Notes: generated by a model from the letters alone, not told the origin. A stretch of 64,000 bases of DNA from Agapetus fuscipes (GCA_951799405.1 OX637359.1:7064201-7128200), one strand, 5' to 3'; counted from the stretch's first letter, positions 23,456-34,372 are shown. Translations and numbers: made by a program.

Positions 23456-24020
23456 CATGTTTTGCTTAGTAGCATACAATACGACTCTCGAGTCTGATTT
23501 CGAATTTGTGTATTATCGAGGGACATCTGTATTTTGAATTAATGATGTAAAAGACACATTTCTTTGAATAAAAAGTTCTACGTGTGCAGGTCTTACACAT
23601 TCAGTTGCAATATAGTTTAATTTAAGTTATATTTGGTATTGCATGTTTCCTTTAGGCAAAATTATATTCTATAGCTTTGTTGATAAAAGAAAACACATAT
23701 TTTTGATCATTTTTTAATAATTTTATTTTCTCTGTATTTGATAAGATATACTTTTACATAGTTTTATGAAGCGTATATATTGTTTTTTTTATAGTATTTG
23801 TAGAGGTATGAAAAAATACAAATTGCAATACTTATTAACTAGTTTTTCACACATTCTTATTTACTTCTTAATTTTTTTATTGAATTATTTTTATTTTACA
23901 ATCATGTTTACTTAACTAATCAAAAACTGTATCAGTGCTTTTTGGTGTCAGTCATAGACTAAACTTTCACTCAATTAATTGATCCATCGACAAAAAAATG
24001 TATTAAATTATATTGTGTAG
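23456..24020. other. AT-rich spacer, nothing recognised
   Basis: Mostly T-rich runs. No family match or coding signal seen. Confidence 0.45.
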
Positions 24021-24668
24021 TCCAGTCGATAGAACAGTCGGTAGAATGCTTGCATTCCATGACCTCTGTCTATGGTTTGATCCCCACCAAGGGTGCCAGA
24101 AATAAATTCCCGTTTCAGTGTTAATTTCAAACCCAAAAATGTAATTTGTCGTGTGTGTGTGTTCCTTGACTTATAGGTTGGTATGCGGCTGACCACCCAT
24201 GCTGTAAAAATGGTTCACTTTGCAAATGTCACCCCTGTCTCAGGGAAGGACGGCAAGAGTTGCAGGGTGTATGTCCATTTGAGATTTGGTTTTTATGTTG
24301 TACGGCAAGAGTTGCAGGGTGTATGTCCATTTGAGATTTGGTTTTTATGTTGTAGGTTCACATGAGGCATGTGCAAGCGCGAACTTGTACGTGTCTGGTT
24401 GTGAGAATGCATGTAATGTGAATCTCCAATGTAACATATCCTTGCAACTTAGATTAGATTAGAAAATAAAAATACCGACAAGGTTTACTCGGCCTTCACA
24501 AGTAATGAGAACCAGCGCCCTTGAGAGCTGAAAACCTTCATTTCAAGAGAAGTGGTTGGCGTAAGGCTGTGGCCACTTAGGTGAAAGTAAATGTGCTACA
24601 CACACTACCCACAACACCTTCGGGGACAACGGGATAAGAAGTTGCATTATATGTGCAGCTCAGTTGCA
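24021..24668 (+). repeat. S2 SINE split by an R1 insertion
   Basis: Head and 5' body 24021-24140 and 3' body 24464-24668 are separated by R1. The S2 sequence resumes where it left off (ATTTCAAACCCAAAA then ATACCGACAAGGTTTACTC). Confidence 0.8.
24141..24463 (+). repeat. R1 insertion with internal duplication
   Basis: Includes the LINE-B-type lead-in GTAATTTGTCGTGTGTGTGT before CCTTGACTTATAGG. A segment of about 54 bp (ACGGCAAGAGTTGCAGGGTG onward) is repeated in tandem near 24250-24355. Confidence 0.85.
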
Positions 24669-25220
24669 TTTCATTCCAACATTTCAACATTCTTTCAATG
24701 TTAACTTATTGCAGATAACTCATATCAATGATTAAGTTAATTTTCTGATTAATTCGGGATGATGAAAACTATATTAATAATTCAATTTAAAATATCTAGT
24801 AAAATTGTTAAATTAAGGTGAAATAAATATATTTTTGAAACTGTATGATTCATTTATTATACGAACTTCAGTTGCTATTCTTAAGTATAAAAATATACTA
24901 AATATATTTTACAAAAACATTTGTTTTATTTAATTTATATAAACACTCAAATATTCAGTCATTTTTCTTATGCATTCTCTTCATATACAAAAAAAAACAT
25001 GATCTCTTCAAGAATGACCGTTTATCGAGGTGAAGATAGGCAACAAAGGGTATAAAATGCATTCATCTACCAAATTATAAGAAAACAGTGCAAGATGGAG
25101 TCCGCACACTTAAAATATCCCTCGGCTATCTAACTTCATTCACAGAAACAAAAAATACATTCCTCATAATCATGGATTTTTTAAATTCTACAGCATCATT
25201 ATATACATTGACAGTTGTGC
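24669..25220. other. AT-rich spacer, nothing recognised
   Basis: No coding or repeat-family signal was found in this gap between the S2 copy and the PIF-like element. Confidence 0.4.
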
Positions 25221-25223
25221 TAA

Positions 25224-25784
25224 GGGCCGGTCTTATAAACATCCGTTAGTTCAATGTCGTACCAAATTTACCGAAATATAATACAAACGTCACATGTTTC
25301 GTCTTATAAGAATCCGTTTGTTTTATTTCCGTAAAAGCTACCGACAGATCTAACCGACAGCCGACCCATCGATTAATGGCAGATACCGGCCGGTTAGTTA
25401 AGGTTTGAGGTTAGGTCAGCTGTCAAAGCATTGTTTCTTTGCGGTGAGTTTTGCGTGTCATTGGACTACTACGCTCTATCCTGTTGAAGATAATTTCTTC
25501 CGAAAGTGATAGATAATGCATTAAAATTGCGCTGTCTTAGTCGTTTTCGTATTTGTCAAAAGCAACTTTAGGTTATGTTTCGTCTTTGACAGCAAACGGA
25601 TGACGTATGTTCATGAATGCACGCAAAAAATCATTGAAAATGCGCGTGCATTATTGAGAACTAACGGACGGTTAAAAAAGCTTTATAGGACGACCATCGG
25701 TAAGATCAGTCGGTAAACGTCCATCCGTTAGTAACTTGCCGAGATACTTACGGATATTTGGTCTCTCGTTTATAAGACCGGCCC
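25224..25784. mobile_element. PIF/Harbinger-like MITE, 561 bp
   Basis: Perfect 17-bp terminal inverted repeats (GGGCCGGTCTTATAAAC) flanked by TAA on both sides (25221-25223, 25785-25787). TAA TSDs and GGGCC ends fit PIF/Harbinger. Subterminal ATCCGTTAGT motifs recur in both orientations. No transposase. Confidence 0.82.
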
Positions 25785-26215
25785 TAAATGCACTACGTAG
25801 CACTTTAGTATCATTTCAATCTTGGCCAAGTCACATCACATTTTATTCCCCCATTTTATGAATGTGAAGTCCTATCAAACATTGCAATCTAGGATTTTTT
25901 CCTAACTGAGAAAATACCTTTTTCAGTATTTGCACATAAAAAAAATCTTACGATTGACGCCTTAGCTTCTAAACGCATTTATTTAACATATATACAGTTG
26001 TGATGTCACACTGACAGGTTGCTAGTGTGAAACCTAACTAATATTTTGTTTTTGATTTCTAAGGAGCATAGACACAGACCTGCGACATTTTCCCGGGCAT
26101 GGAAAAAAAAAACAAATTTTGTAGCGAGTCCATAGAAGGTTCTTTTGAGTGTTGAGTCATGATTTCAACTAAGTATTTTTACAGGCAAAGGGCAGATTAC
26201 TTATTCTGTACCCCT

Positions 26216-27419
26216 TGTTATGTTGCTATGCAAATAAAATATGAGAAAGTGCTGTGACGTCGATTCGGTCTACCTGAGGGGTGAGCCGCGAGTGTTTCCG
26301 ACATTACCCGAAGACTCTCGATGCTTCATTCGGGATGAGTTCGGAAACCCGAGACGGCAGTCGGGGGCTAGAGGCGACGGAGAGCGGTCGAGCTCAAAAA
26401 GTGCTGCGAGATTTGGCGCAGTAAACGTGGGTCGCACTGGAGCCAGATAAATAAGATCGTCCACCCTGGAGCCCCATCTTTAGAGGCGTTAGCCTCTGTG
26501 ACTGCAGCTTTCGAGGACGCAACGTTTAGGAGTGATTTTAGTGACGAAGTGCAGGTCAGGCCATTCCGTTATTTCCTTTCCTCCCCCCCCCCCCCCCATA
26601 TTACTTGATAATAAACTCCGCTTTGTTAATTATAAATTATCTTTAAATAATGAAACCTTTCCCAATATAGAATAAGCAACACCTCTAAAGAGATTCCCCA
26701 CGCCCTGAGTGATGCTGATAAGAGCTAGCCGGAGTAAGTATCCTGAAGATACCTTTGAATCAATACATAACACTGGCGCCCAACGTGGGGCGCCAGTGTT
26801 TAGATTGAAAGGTATCTCCAGGATACTAACATCCGGCTAGCTCTCATCAGCATCACTCTCAGGGCGTAGGGTTCTTTCTTTGGTATTGCTTACTTATATC
26901 TTGGGAAGGTTGTATAATTAAAAGATAAAGTTAACATGAACAAATAAGGGTTTATTACTGTACTAATATGGGGGGAAAAAAGGGAAATAAGGGATTGGCC
27001 AGACCTACAGGTTGTCACTAGAACACTCCCTATTCCGTTGGCTGGAGTTCTAAACGGAAGGCCTGGGGCAGCGCCCCAGGCTAGCGGCGGTTCACAAGGT
27101 GGACGCCTCCACACGTGAGAGCCTCTGGGTGGGCGCTCCTATGCCTCTGGTCCACAAGGCGGGTGCCTTGCTGGCAGGAAATCCAAGTAGATGGGGGGGA
27201 AGGGAGCTCCATTGTAGTGCCCCCTCTTGCACCGCTTGGTGCTTGGTCGCTAACGTCTGACTCACTTCACATCTCGCCGGGAACTAACGAACGACGGCCT
27301 GATTAGTTCATACGGTGCAGTTCGGCCGCTTCCGTGACCGTTCGGCTCCGCTCGGCCCACAAACATACACTGCACACTTCGGGATTGTTCTTTCAATGTT
27401 ATTATAAAATAACATAACA
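26216..27419. mobile_element. Inverted LTR pair joined at a primer binding site
   Basis: Left LTR 26216-26770 (TGTTATGTT to CATAACA) is followed by TGGCGCCCAACGTGGGGC (26772-26789), complementary to the 3' end of tRNA-Lys(CUU). An inverted relative of the LTR runs to 27419, where the outer end reads AACATAACA. Flanks share CCCT (26212-26215, 27420-27423), a gypsy-type 4-bp TSD. The 3' halves of the two LTRs match; the 5' halves differ. No gag or pol remains. Confidence 0.75.
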
Positions 27420-27651
27420 CCCTAGTACGAGTTGCAAAACTTGAGTAATGTAAAGTTTACGGCAATTATTAAAGAGTGATTTCCCCCAAAATCTGCCATT
27501 TTTTTTTGTTTGAATTTGATTTTCTTCATCACTGTAACTCTTTTGCTAAGACCACAAAGTTTAAGAAACAAAAACCGCAGATTTTGGGAGAAATCACGCT
27601 TTAATATTTTACGTAAACTTTACTTTTCTCAAGTTTTGCAACTCGTACTAA

Positions 27652-28620
27652 TGCCCGCTTTCCACTGCGAGCGGTGCGGACTCCGTACGGACTCCGCTCG
27701 ACTAGCAACAGTAAATTTCATAGAAGTGCTTCCACCGACAGCGAGTCAGCGGAGCGGACTGAGCGAGTACAAAGAGTTACAAAAGTGGTCGCAGAGTTGA
27801 GCGAGTTTCCAGCGGACTCCGTACGGACTCCGCTCGACTAGCAACAGTAAATTTCATAGAAGTGCTTCCACCGACAGCGGAGTGAGCGGAGCGAACTGAG
27901 CGAGTAAAAATGGGTCCGCTGTGTCATGGTCTCGGCCGCTAGTTTTCAACTGACTCAGCTCCCCCGTGCCCCCCGCGCCAACCCCGCAGTTGCGTGACAG
28001 CGATAAAACACATCATACATGATTTACAAAAACACATCATACATTATTTTATGAATTTGAAAATATTAAAATGTATGTTTTATTTCAAACATCTACTTAT
28101 TATGTTTAAAGCCAAATAATACAGTACTTTTTATGTTTTGAAACAAAAAAAAACTCTTTTATTAATAATTAAAACGTTTGATCTGGGCGTAGGCTGCAAC
28201 GAGCTGTCACACACTGCACATCATACATTATATTTGAAAATATTAAAATGTATGTTTTATTTCAAACATCTACTTTTTATGTATTAAAGCAAAATAATAC
28301 ATTACTTTTTATTTTTCGAAACAAAAAAAAACTTTTTTATTAATAATTAAAACGTTTGATCTGGGCTTAGGCTGCAACGAGCTGTCACACACTAGTTGGC
28401 TCCGCTAAGCCAGCTGTAGATGGAAGGCAAACAACTCTTTCATCTGACTCATCTCATTTCTCGCCTAGCTCACTCCGTCGAGCTCGTTGGCTGTGGAAGG
28501 CAAATACCATTATTTTTTAAAACTCTTTCGCAATGGAAGGCCAAAACTATTTCACTACGCTCCGCTCAGCTATTTCCCGCTCCCGCTCAGCTATTTCCCG
28601 CTCGCAGTGGAAAGCGGGCA
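27652..28620. mobile_element. 969-bp TIR element with TAA duplications
   Basis: The ends TGCCCGCTTTCCACTGCGAG and its inverse are flanked by TAA (27649-27651, 28621-28623). Inside are two tandem duplications: a GC-rich pair starting CGGACTCCGTACGGACTCCG (about 128 bp apart) and an AT-rich pair covering about 28010-28392. Confidence 0.8.
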
Positions 28621-28629
28621 TAAGGGTAC

Positions 28630-29230
28630 TAGTATCTGTTAGCCTCCATACAGCCCATTCACACAAAGACAAAATATATTTGACAGAAAATAAACTTCAA
28701 TATTAAAATGTCCTTGATTTGAAGCCATACAAGATTATCCCAATTAATTCTTTGATACATCTTAATCCAATTCAGCTTTCAGTATTTTGATAGTGGTGAC
28801 TTGAAAAGGTCCAACAATTTGTTCACAAGAAAGTGGAAACCAAGTTTTGATTCATTAATGTTAAAATTTAAATGAAACTTTAAAATCTCTGAGTTATTAT
28901 ACCGTTTTATGGCTCTCCAGAGAATAAGAAAAATCTAAGATTGCGGTCAAGAGGTAAGTAAGAAGGTGGTCATCTCCTTTAAAAAGAACTGCATAAATTG
29001 GGAAATTTTAGGAAGGAATGCGGTAACATCTTAAGGCTTTTAAAAAAAAAGAGCACATATAAGAAATTGAGGAATTTGAGGAAATGAGGAAGAATGCAGC
29101 AACACATTAGTGCTTAAAAAAAGAACAAAAATTGGGAAATTTCAAGTTGTATAAATGCGGCACGAATTGAAAAAAAAGGTGATTTGCATGCCTCTTCACA
29201 TACATCTCTTTTTTTTAAAATGTTTTTTAA
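28630..29230. other. AT-rich spacer, nothing recognised
   Basis: A-rich runs and diverged near-repeats of AAGAAATTGAGGAA type. No gene or element could be supported. Confidence 0.4.
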
Positions 29231-29488
29231 GTTTAATTTTATAATTTTTTGATTAATTAAAAACACTGTTTATTTTCACGGATAAATTTATTCAATAAGA
29301 TTAAAATCTTTAAACAAATTACTAACGTTTTCGACCTAGAAGGTCATCATCAGGTATTATATTACCTGATGATGACCTTCTAGGTCGAAAACGTTAGTAA
29401 TTTGTTTAAAGATTTTAATCTTATTGAATAAATTTATCCGTGAAAATAAACAGTGTTTTTAATTAATCAAAAAATTATAAAATTAAAC
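29231..29488. mobile_element. 258-bp near-perfect palindromic element
   Basis: Two arms of about 129 bp meet at 29359/29360. Each arm is one unit related to 30489-30623 (CTGATGATGACC, GTCGAAAACGTTAGTAATTT, AAAATAAACAGTGTTTT), so this is a head-to-head dimer of that unit. Confidence 0.88.
29361..29401 (+). ncRNA. Hammerhead-ribozyme-like motif
   Basis: Stem I ATTAC (29361-29365) pairs with GTAAT (29397-29401); core CTGATGA (29366-29372); stem II GACC-TTCTA-GGTC (29374-29386); GAA (29387-29389); self-complementary AACGTT (29390-29395); A29396 is where H17 and cleavage would fall. An unpaired T29373 departs from the canonical core. The mirror copy on the minus strand has one mismatch in stem I. 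Confidence 0.5.
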
Positions 29489-29627
29489 AATATGAATTTT
29501 CACAGTGTTAATACACAAACAATACAAAATATGTTTTTTAAGTATTTAAATTCAATTATGAAAATAATCCTATACTGCCGCCTTTGATTATATACAAATT
29601 AATTCCACTTTATCAAAATTCTAATTC

Positions 29628-31051
29628 CTACCTAAGTTTCATATAGATGAGTGCACCCAAGATGGCTACCTCAAACACTATAATAAGAATGAGGATCACT
29701 TTATTATAAAGGACATTTCGGCCGATTGCCTTGATCACTTGCCGGGATTTTGACAATCCCTCGTCCATGTTTTCCAGTCGATTCTTGCTTCGTAAAAGGG
29801 ATTCACGTTGCTCGCTCAATTCATTTATAACCTTAAAAATAAAATAACAATATAACTTTGTGTACACAAATTATTTAAAAAAAGAACAATAGAGTGGGCA
29901 CAAATTTCAAAGACAAAAAAATGTAATGGGTTGCTAGAGAGAAAGACAAGGTGGATTTAAAAAGGTGAACAATCTACGAGTATTAAAAAGCGTGATGGCG
30001 ATAGTTAATTGGATGTATTTTCCTGTGAGTACGTAAACACTTGTAACATACTCGCAGCGCCCGAGCAAAAGGGTAAACAGCTGATCTTTGTTGTTATGGC
30101 GTGGACTAATTGGCGCATCACATTTTTTGGCGACCAATAAGCTTGCACCCTAGCGCCTTTTAAAGAGGAACAGACGGCAATCAACCAAAACGATCTATAG
30201 TGTACTCAACTCTCTATATGCACCTTGAAGAGAGGTTTTTGCTAAGAATCCTAGTTACATAGAACTGTGACATTTACCAGCGAAGCCAAGATGCATGTTA
30301 AATGCATGCCCACAAGCAGACACATAAGCTCACGCTTACACATGCCCCATGTCTAATCTAATCTAAGTTGCAAAATATAAGTGACATTAGAGATTCACAT
30401 TATATGCATTTTCACAAAACAGACATACGTTTAAGTTCGCGCTTAAACATGCCGCATGTAAGTAGTCCTACAATATAAAAACCCGAATGATACCTGATGA
30501 TGACCTTCTAGGTCGAAAACGTTTGTAATTTTGTTTTAAAGATTTTGATCTTTTAAATAAAGTCTATAGTGAAAATAAACAGTGTTTTGCTTGAAAAATT
30601 TCATCCAAAAATTATAAATTGAAATAAAAACCCGAATTTCAAATGAACATACACCCTGCAACTCCTGCCGACCTTCCCTGAAACAGGGGTGACATTGGCA
30701 AAGTGAACCATTTTCTACAGCATGGGTGGTCAGCCGTATACCAACCTATAAGTCACCCATGTGCATTTACAAAAAAAAAAACCAAATAAACCTTACAACT
30801 GATGACGCCCTTCCCTGTATAAGCGGTGACATTGGCAAAGTGAACCAATTTTTACAGTATGGGTGGTAAGCCTCATACCAACCTATGCTTGAAAATAAAT
30901 TTAGACTTACTCCAGCGCCAACTTCTTCAGTTTCCACGGCGATTTGATGCGACCTAGCGAGGCTCTCTGAAGTTCTCTCCAGGGCTTGCTGCCCTTGCAA
31001 CACTGCCTGGCGATTGTGAGCGTCCCAGTCGTAGTTCCCAGTGAAATCCAT
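29628..31051 (-). CDS. Short Vti1b-like Qb-SNARE
   Basis: Mediates membrane fusion in the Golgi-endosome-lysosome system as a tail-anchored SNARE. Two exons: 30911-31051 and 29628-29831, joining in phase to 345 nt, 114 aa. The SNARE motif covers about residues 18-80 (ALERTSESLARSHQIAVETEEVG, then VINELSEQRESLLRSKNRL), with the central layer Gln at residue 55. The tail anchor is at about 88-111 (KVILILIIVFEVAILGALIY). The C-terminal half is closest to Vti1b (compare AILGxLxYxK). Family members of about 230 aa have an N-terminal three-helix domain; here an in-frame TAA lies four codons before the ATG, so that domain is absent from this transcript. R1 copies fill most of the intron. Confidence 0.85.
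30353..30755 (-). repeat. R1 copy with 7-bp TSD, itself interrupted
   Basis: Starts at the CTAATCTAATCTAAG tail and ends with CCAACCTATAAGTCA. Interrupted by the hammerhead-bearing element at 30489-30623. Confidence 0.85.
30489..30623 (+). mobile_element. 135-bp retroposon-like element with hammerhead-like motif
   Basis: Flanked by the 14-bp direct repeat ATAAAAACCCGAAT (30475-30488, 30624-30637), cleanly interrupting R1. It carries CTGATGATGACC, GGTCGAAAACGTTTGTAAT and a 3' part ending near AATTATAAATTG. Near-identical to 35920-36061. Confidence 0.85.
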
Positions 31052-31059
31052 CGCCTTAA

Positions 31060-32099
31060 ATTATTTCCTAAACGCAGCTCATTAAAATATGTAACAAATA
31101 TACACAAACAGTGTGGAATCAAACGTCAAAGTCAAAAGTTTGACAGCGCTCTTCTTTTGTGAAAAACAAAAATGTATACCATATGTAAAAACTACTAGAA
31201 AAAGTTCTTATCGGTAGGTAAATAAAACAATATTTTTGTATTAAAAATAAAAGTGATTTTATTGATAATAAACTTGATATTTTATTGTTAAAAATACCAT
31301 CACAAGTTTATAAAAGTTTTATTCGATCTTATAGATCGTTTAAAAAATGACAAGCTTGTCGTATGAAAACAAAAATGTCCAGTTAAGTACTTATTACAAA
31401 ATATGCTTTATCTTTAAAAAAATACAGCCTGTATTTTTATGAACATAAATAAACTGATCAAATGAAAGTCTTGATTTTGGCAAGGCACCCTTTAAATATG
31501 GACCACATTTTTCAGAAGTCCCTTTTCTGACATTTCTGATTGTTTTAATAAAAATATTTGAGTTCATGAGTCAAATTAATGGGGTCAATAGTGCAAAAAT
31601 AACTAAGAATAATATTGGAATAATCTCTGTACTTTAATTATTTGATTACAATCAATCTTTCAATTAAATTGATTGATTGGAAAGAGCCATGACATTGTCT
31701 AATATAGGTACCTATCACAATAACTAATATCTGGATTGGATTAATAAAAGCATAGTCCTGACATTAATGACCATGAATTCTTAGCTGTTTTATAGAGGGG
31801 TCAGATCAGTAACTACTGTCAAAAAGGTCGGTACCATTGGTCTGTACAGTCATTAGTTCTCACTGTAGATAGGCGGGTCATGTCTAAATTATTGATTCTC
31901 TGCCTCTCTCTTTTTAATGTAGGTACTAAAAAAATATGCATGCTTTCATTTTCGAACAATAGTTACCTAACTTACCTTAATATTAATGTGCTATCTATAC
32001 ATACATACGCACCCATTTATTTAAAAGCAAAAGTGAAATATGAAATTTAGATTTCATTTAATAAATTATTATTAAAAATCAATTCAGAGATTCAATAAT
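31060..32099. other. AT-rich intergenic sequence
   Basis: Upstream of the SNARE gene, which probably has its promoter in the first few hundred bases. Nothing else was recognised. Confidence 0.4.
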
Positions 32100-32322
32100 T
32101 CTGTAATCTAAGCTACGAAGAATTCTCACCGAATGAGTGTAGGTATGTATGCAGTATGCCTGCAGCAGATGTGTTTAAGTTTGCACCTACACATGCTATA
32201 AATCTACAACGTGTTCTTACAAAACAAGACCCAAACATCAAGTTAATGTACATCCTGCAACTCTTTCTGACTTTCCTTGAAACAGGGGTGGCATTGTTAA
32301 GTGAATCAATTTTTACCCTATG
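32100..32322 (-). repeat. R1 copy, diverged
   Basis: Runs from CTGTAATCTAAGCTACGAAG to TTTTTACCCTATGA and is cut by the next R1, so the two lie head to head. Confidence 0.75.
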
Positions 32323-32556
32323 AGTTTCCTTGACTGATAGGTAGGTATGAGGTTGACCACCCATACTGTAAAAAATGGTTCACTTTGCCAATGTCACCCA
32401 TGTTTCAGGGAAGGTCGGCAAGAGTTGCAGGGCTTATGTTGTAGGTCCACATGCGGCATACGTGTGAGCGCGAAATTATGCGTGTCTGCTTGTGGGAATG
32501 CATTTAATATGAATCTCAAATGATACATATCTTTGCAGCTTAGATTCAGATTTAGA
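32323..32556 (+). repeat. R1 copy
   Basis: Starts TTTCCTTGACTGATAGG and ends TTAGATTCAGATTTAGAT, with a short deletion after GGGCTTATGTT. Confidence 0.8.
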
Positions 32557-32702
32557 TTTTTTAAATATTTTTAAGGGTTTGGTGGTTTTTTGTGTAGTTC
32601 GTAGTTTTTATCACTAGATTTTTTGAGAGCCGCAAATCAGTCTAAAGTGAAGTATGTAGGTAAAACAATTTAATTAAAATAGTACTTATTATATGGATAA
32701 AA

Positions 32703-32850
32703 ACGCAAAAAGCAACTAAGCTACACACATAGTGTAACTTCTTGTCGCGTTATCCTCGAAGGGGTTGCATGTGGCAAGTTGAACCTATTTATTTTTACAG
32801 GTAAGGGGGCCGGCCTTACGCCAACCACTTCAGTTGAAGTGGGGGATAGT
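32703..32850 (-). repeat. S2 SINE, 3' part
   Basis: From CAACTAAGCTACACACATAG to CTTCAGTTGAAGTGG. The tRNA-like head is absent. Confidence 0.75.
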
Positions 32851-32865
32851 TTTGTTTTTTTTTTT

Positions 32866-33080
32866 TAATTATACTTCAAGAGCCCTCTGCATACTTGGTT
32901 CATGCTAGTCAACGCCAATTTTTCAAGCGAATCCAGTTTGGATATTCCAGCTGGATAAGGAAGACAAATTTTCACCCTCTAAAAATGAAAAGTAATTATT
33001 ATTTTGTGCTCAGCTAGTAGTTGAACCCACTACTTCCTTATAAATGATTCAAAGTGTCAACTCCTGGACTGGTCTTTTAA
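32866..33080 (-). repeat. S1 SINE, strongly diverged
   Basis: Recognised by CAAGAGCCCTCTGC, CGCCAATTTTTCAAGC, GTTGAACCCACTAC and the terminal GGACTGGTC in the right order. Confidence 0.55.
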
Positions 33081-33397
33081 TTTTCTTTTTATAACAATTA
33101 GTAATTAAATACCTCAAGATTGTCTTGTTATGTTCAAGCCTAGTGGTCATAATAATGTGGGCTATCAAATATCCTGGCCTGTAGCTCTCAAGGATAACAA
33201 TTTGTAGGTACAGACCCCTTTCATGGAAACTATCGTATTAGCAAAAACTCTTCTGTTTGAAACAAGTATAAAAGTTTTTATTTGCCTAAAATTTATTAAT
33301 TTGTACCTACACTTAACAATCTTGATTTCATACAGAAAATGACTTATTTTTATATTGTGAATGAAACTTGTAAATTTTGATTAACTAAGATTTACAA

Positions 33398-33520
33398 AGT
33401 TACTTGACTTATATGTGGGGATGAGGCTGACCCCCAAGCTATAAAAATTTGGTTCACTTTTTCCAATGCAAATCGCTGTTTCAGAGAGGGGCGGTAGAAG
33501 TTGTAAGCTTTATGTTCATG
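33398..33520 (+). repeat. R1 fragment
   Basis: 5' third only, diverged (CTTGACTTATATGTGGGGATGAGGCTG). Confidence 0.6.
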
Positions 33521-33794
33521 TGAAAAAAGGGGATTGTTGGCCTGGCTTCAGAGCCACAGGCTTATGTAAATATTGCTGTGTTCTGTAAATATTATGATGA
33601 TAAATCAAATAAAAGTGGTAAGTTTTGGTTGATTATCCTCTTTTATAAGTGATATTATTCTCGCATTCAACATATTAGCAAGACTCATAATCTGCGATGA
33701 AGAAATCTTCGGAGCACGGCAGATTTTAAACAAACACCTAGTTGAAGGCATGAACATCATTTTAATCATCCTCATCGTAAAATCGTCGCAAATT

Positions 33795-34372
33795 GAACAT
33801 CATAGTAAAAATCGTCACAGCATGCTTACGCATGGTGCATGCGTACTTACAAAATAAAAACCCAAATCTCAAATTAACATCTGTACCTTAGAGCATAAAC
33901 AACGGAAGTCCACTTTTTTGCGTTTTTGAGTTAATGATGCAGAAATTATTATAATTAAGTAGCTGTTCTATAAGTGGTAAAAATATTGGAGTCCTCGGAC
34001 TCATAGTTACTGAGATATGTGTAATAAATATGGGATGCACATAAAAGTGCGAGCATAAACCACGGAAGTTCCACATACGTTGTTCACATTACTTCACATT
34101 AAATTAATATTGATAAAAGAAGATAAACAGTTTTTACAGATCAAAAATATCTCGTCTAGTTTAGAAGTTATGATGGTTTAAAAAAGTGCACATTTTCACT
34201 AAAACTCGTCTCCTGCACATTTTACTAAATGTGACTACCGTTGTTTATGCTCTAAGGTACAGACATAAACCCTAAGAAAAGACACAAAAGTACCGCACTT
34301 CCCTGAAACAGAGATTTGGTAAAGTGAACCTATTTTTACAGCATAGTTGGTCAACCTCATACAAACATTATA
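33795..34372 (-). repeat. R1 copy split by a MITE
   Basis: R1 pieces 33795-33880 and 34263-34372 flank the element at 33881-34262. Confidence 0.7.
33881..34262. mobile_element. MITE, CTGTACCTTAGAG family, complete
   Basis: Terminal inverted repeats of about 24 bp (CTGTACCTTAGAGCATAAAC) with ACAT on both flanks (33877-33880, 34263-34266). R1 continues across the insertion point, confirming the limits. Confidence 0.85.

Larger units (their letters stand above)
26208..28629. mobile_element. GTACCC-family MITE with two insertions
   Basis: The left end GTACCCCT (26208-26215) continues at 27420-27649 after an inverted LTR pair. The right end CTCGTAC then GGGTAC (28624-28629) is split by a 969-bp element. 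Without the insertions it matches 16411-16652. Confidence 0.8.
30279..30889 (-). repeat. Old R1 copy split by a younger R1
   Basis: Outer R1 pieces are 30279-30352 and 30756-30889. The inner R1 occupies 30353-30755 and is flanked by the 7-bp direct repeat CCCATGT (30346-30352, 30756-30762). Confidence 0.8.

Noticed and set aside
26241..26464. Plus/minus ORF pair of about 65 codons in the left LTR
   Set aside because: Non-coding U3-type sequence; frames on both strands are open only because of GC-rich composition.
26582..26597. C homopolymer as a regulatory tract
   Set aside because: It lies within the left LTR at a position where the related right LTR has a shorter C run; more likely slippage.
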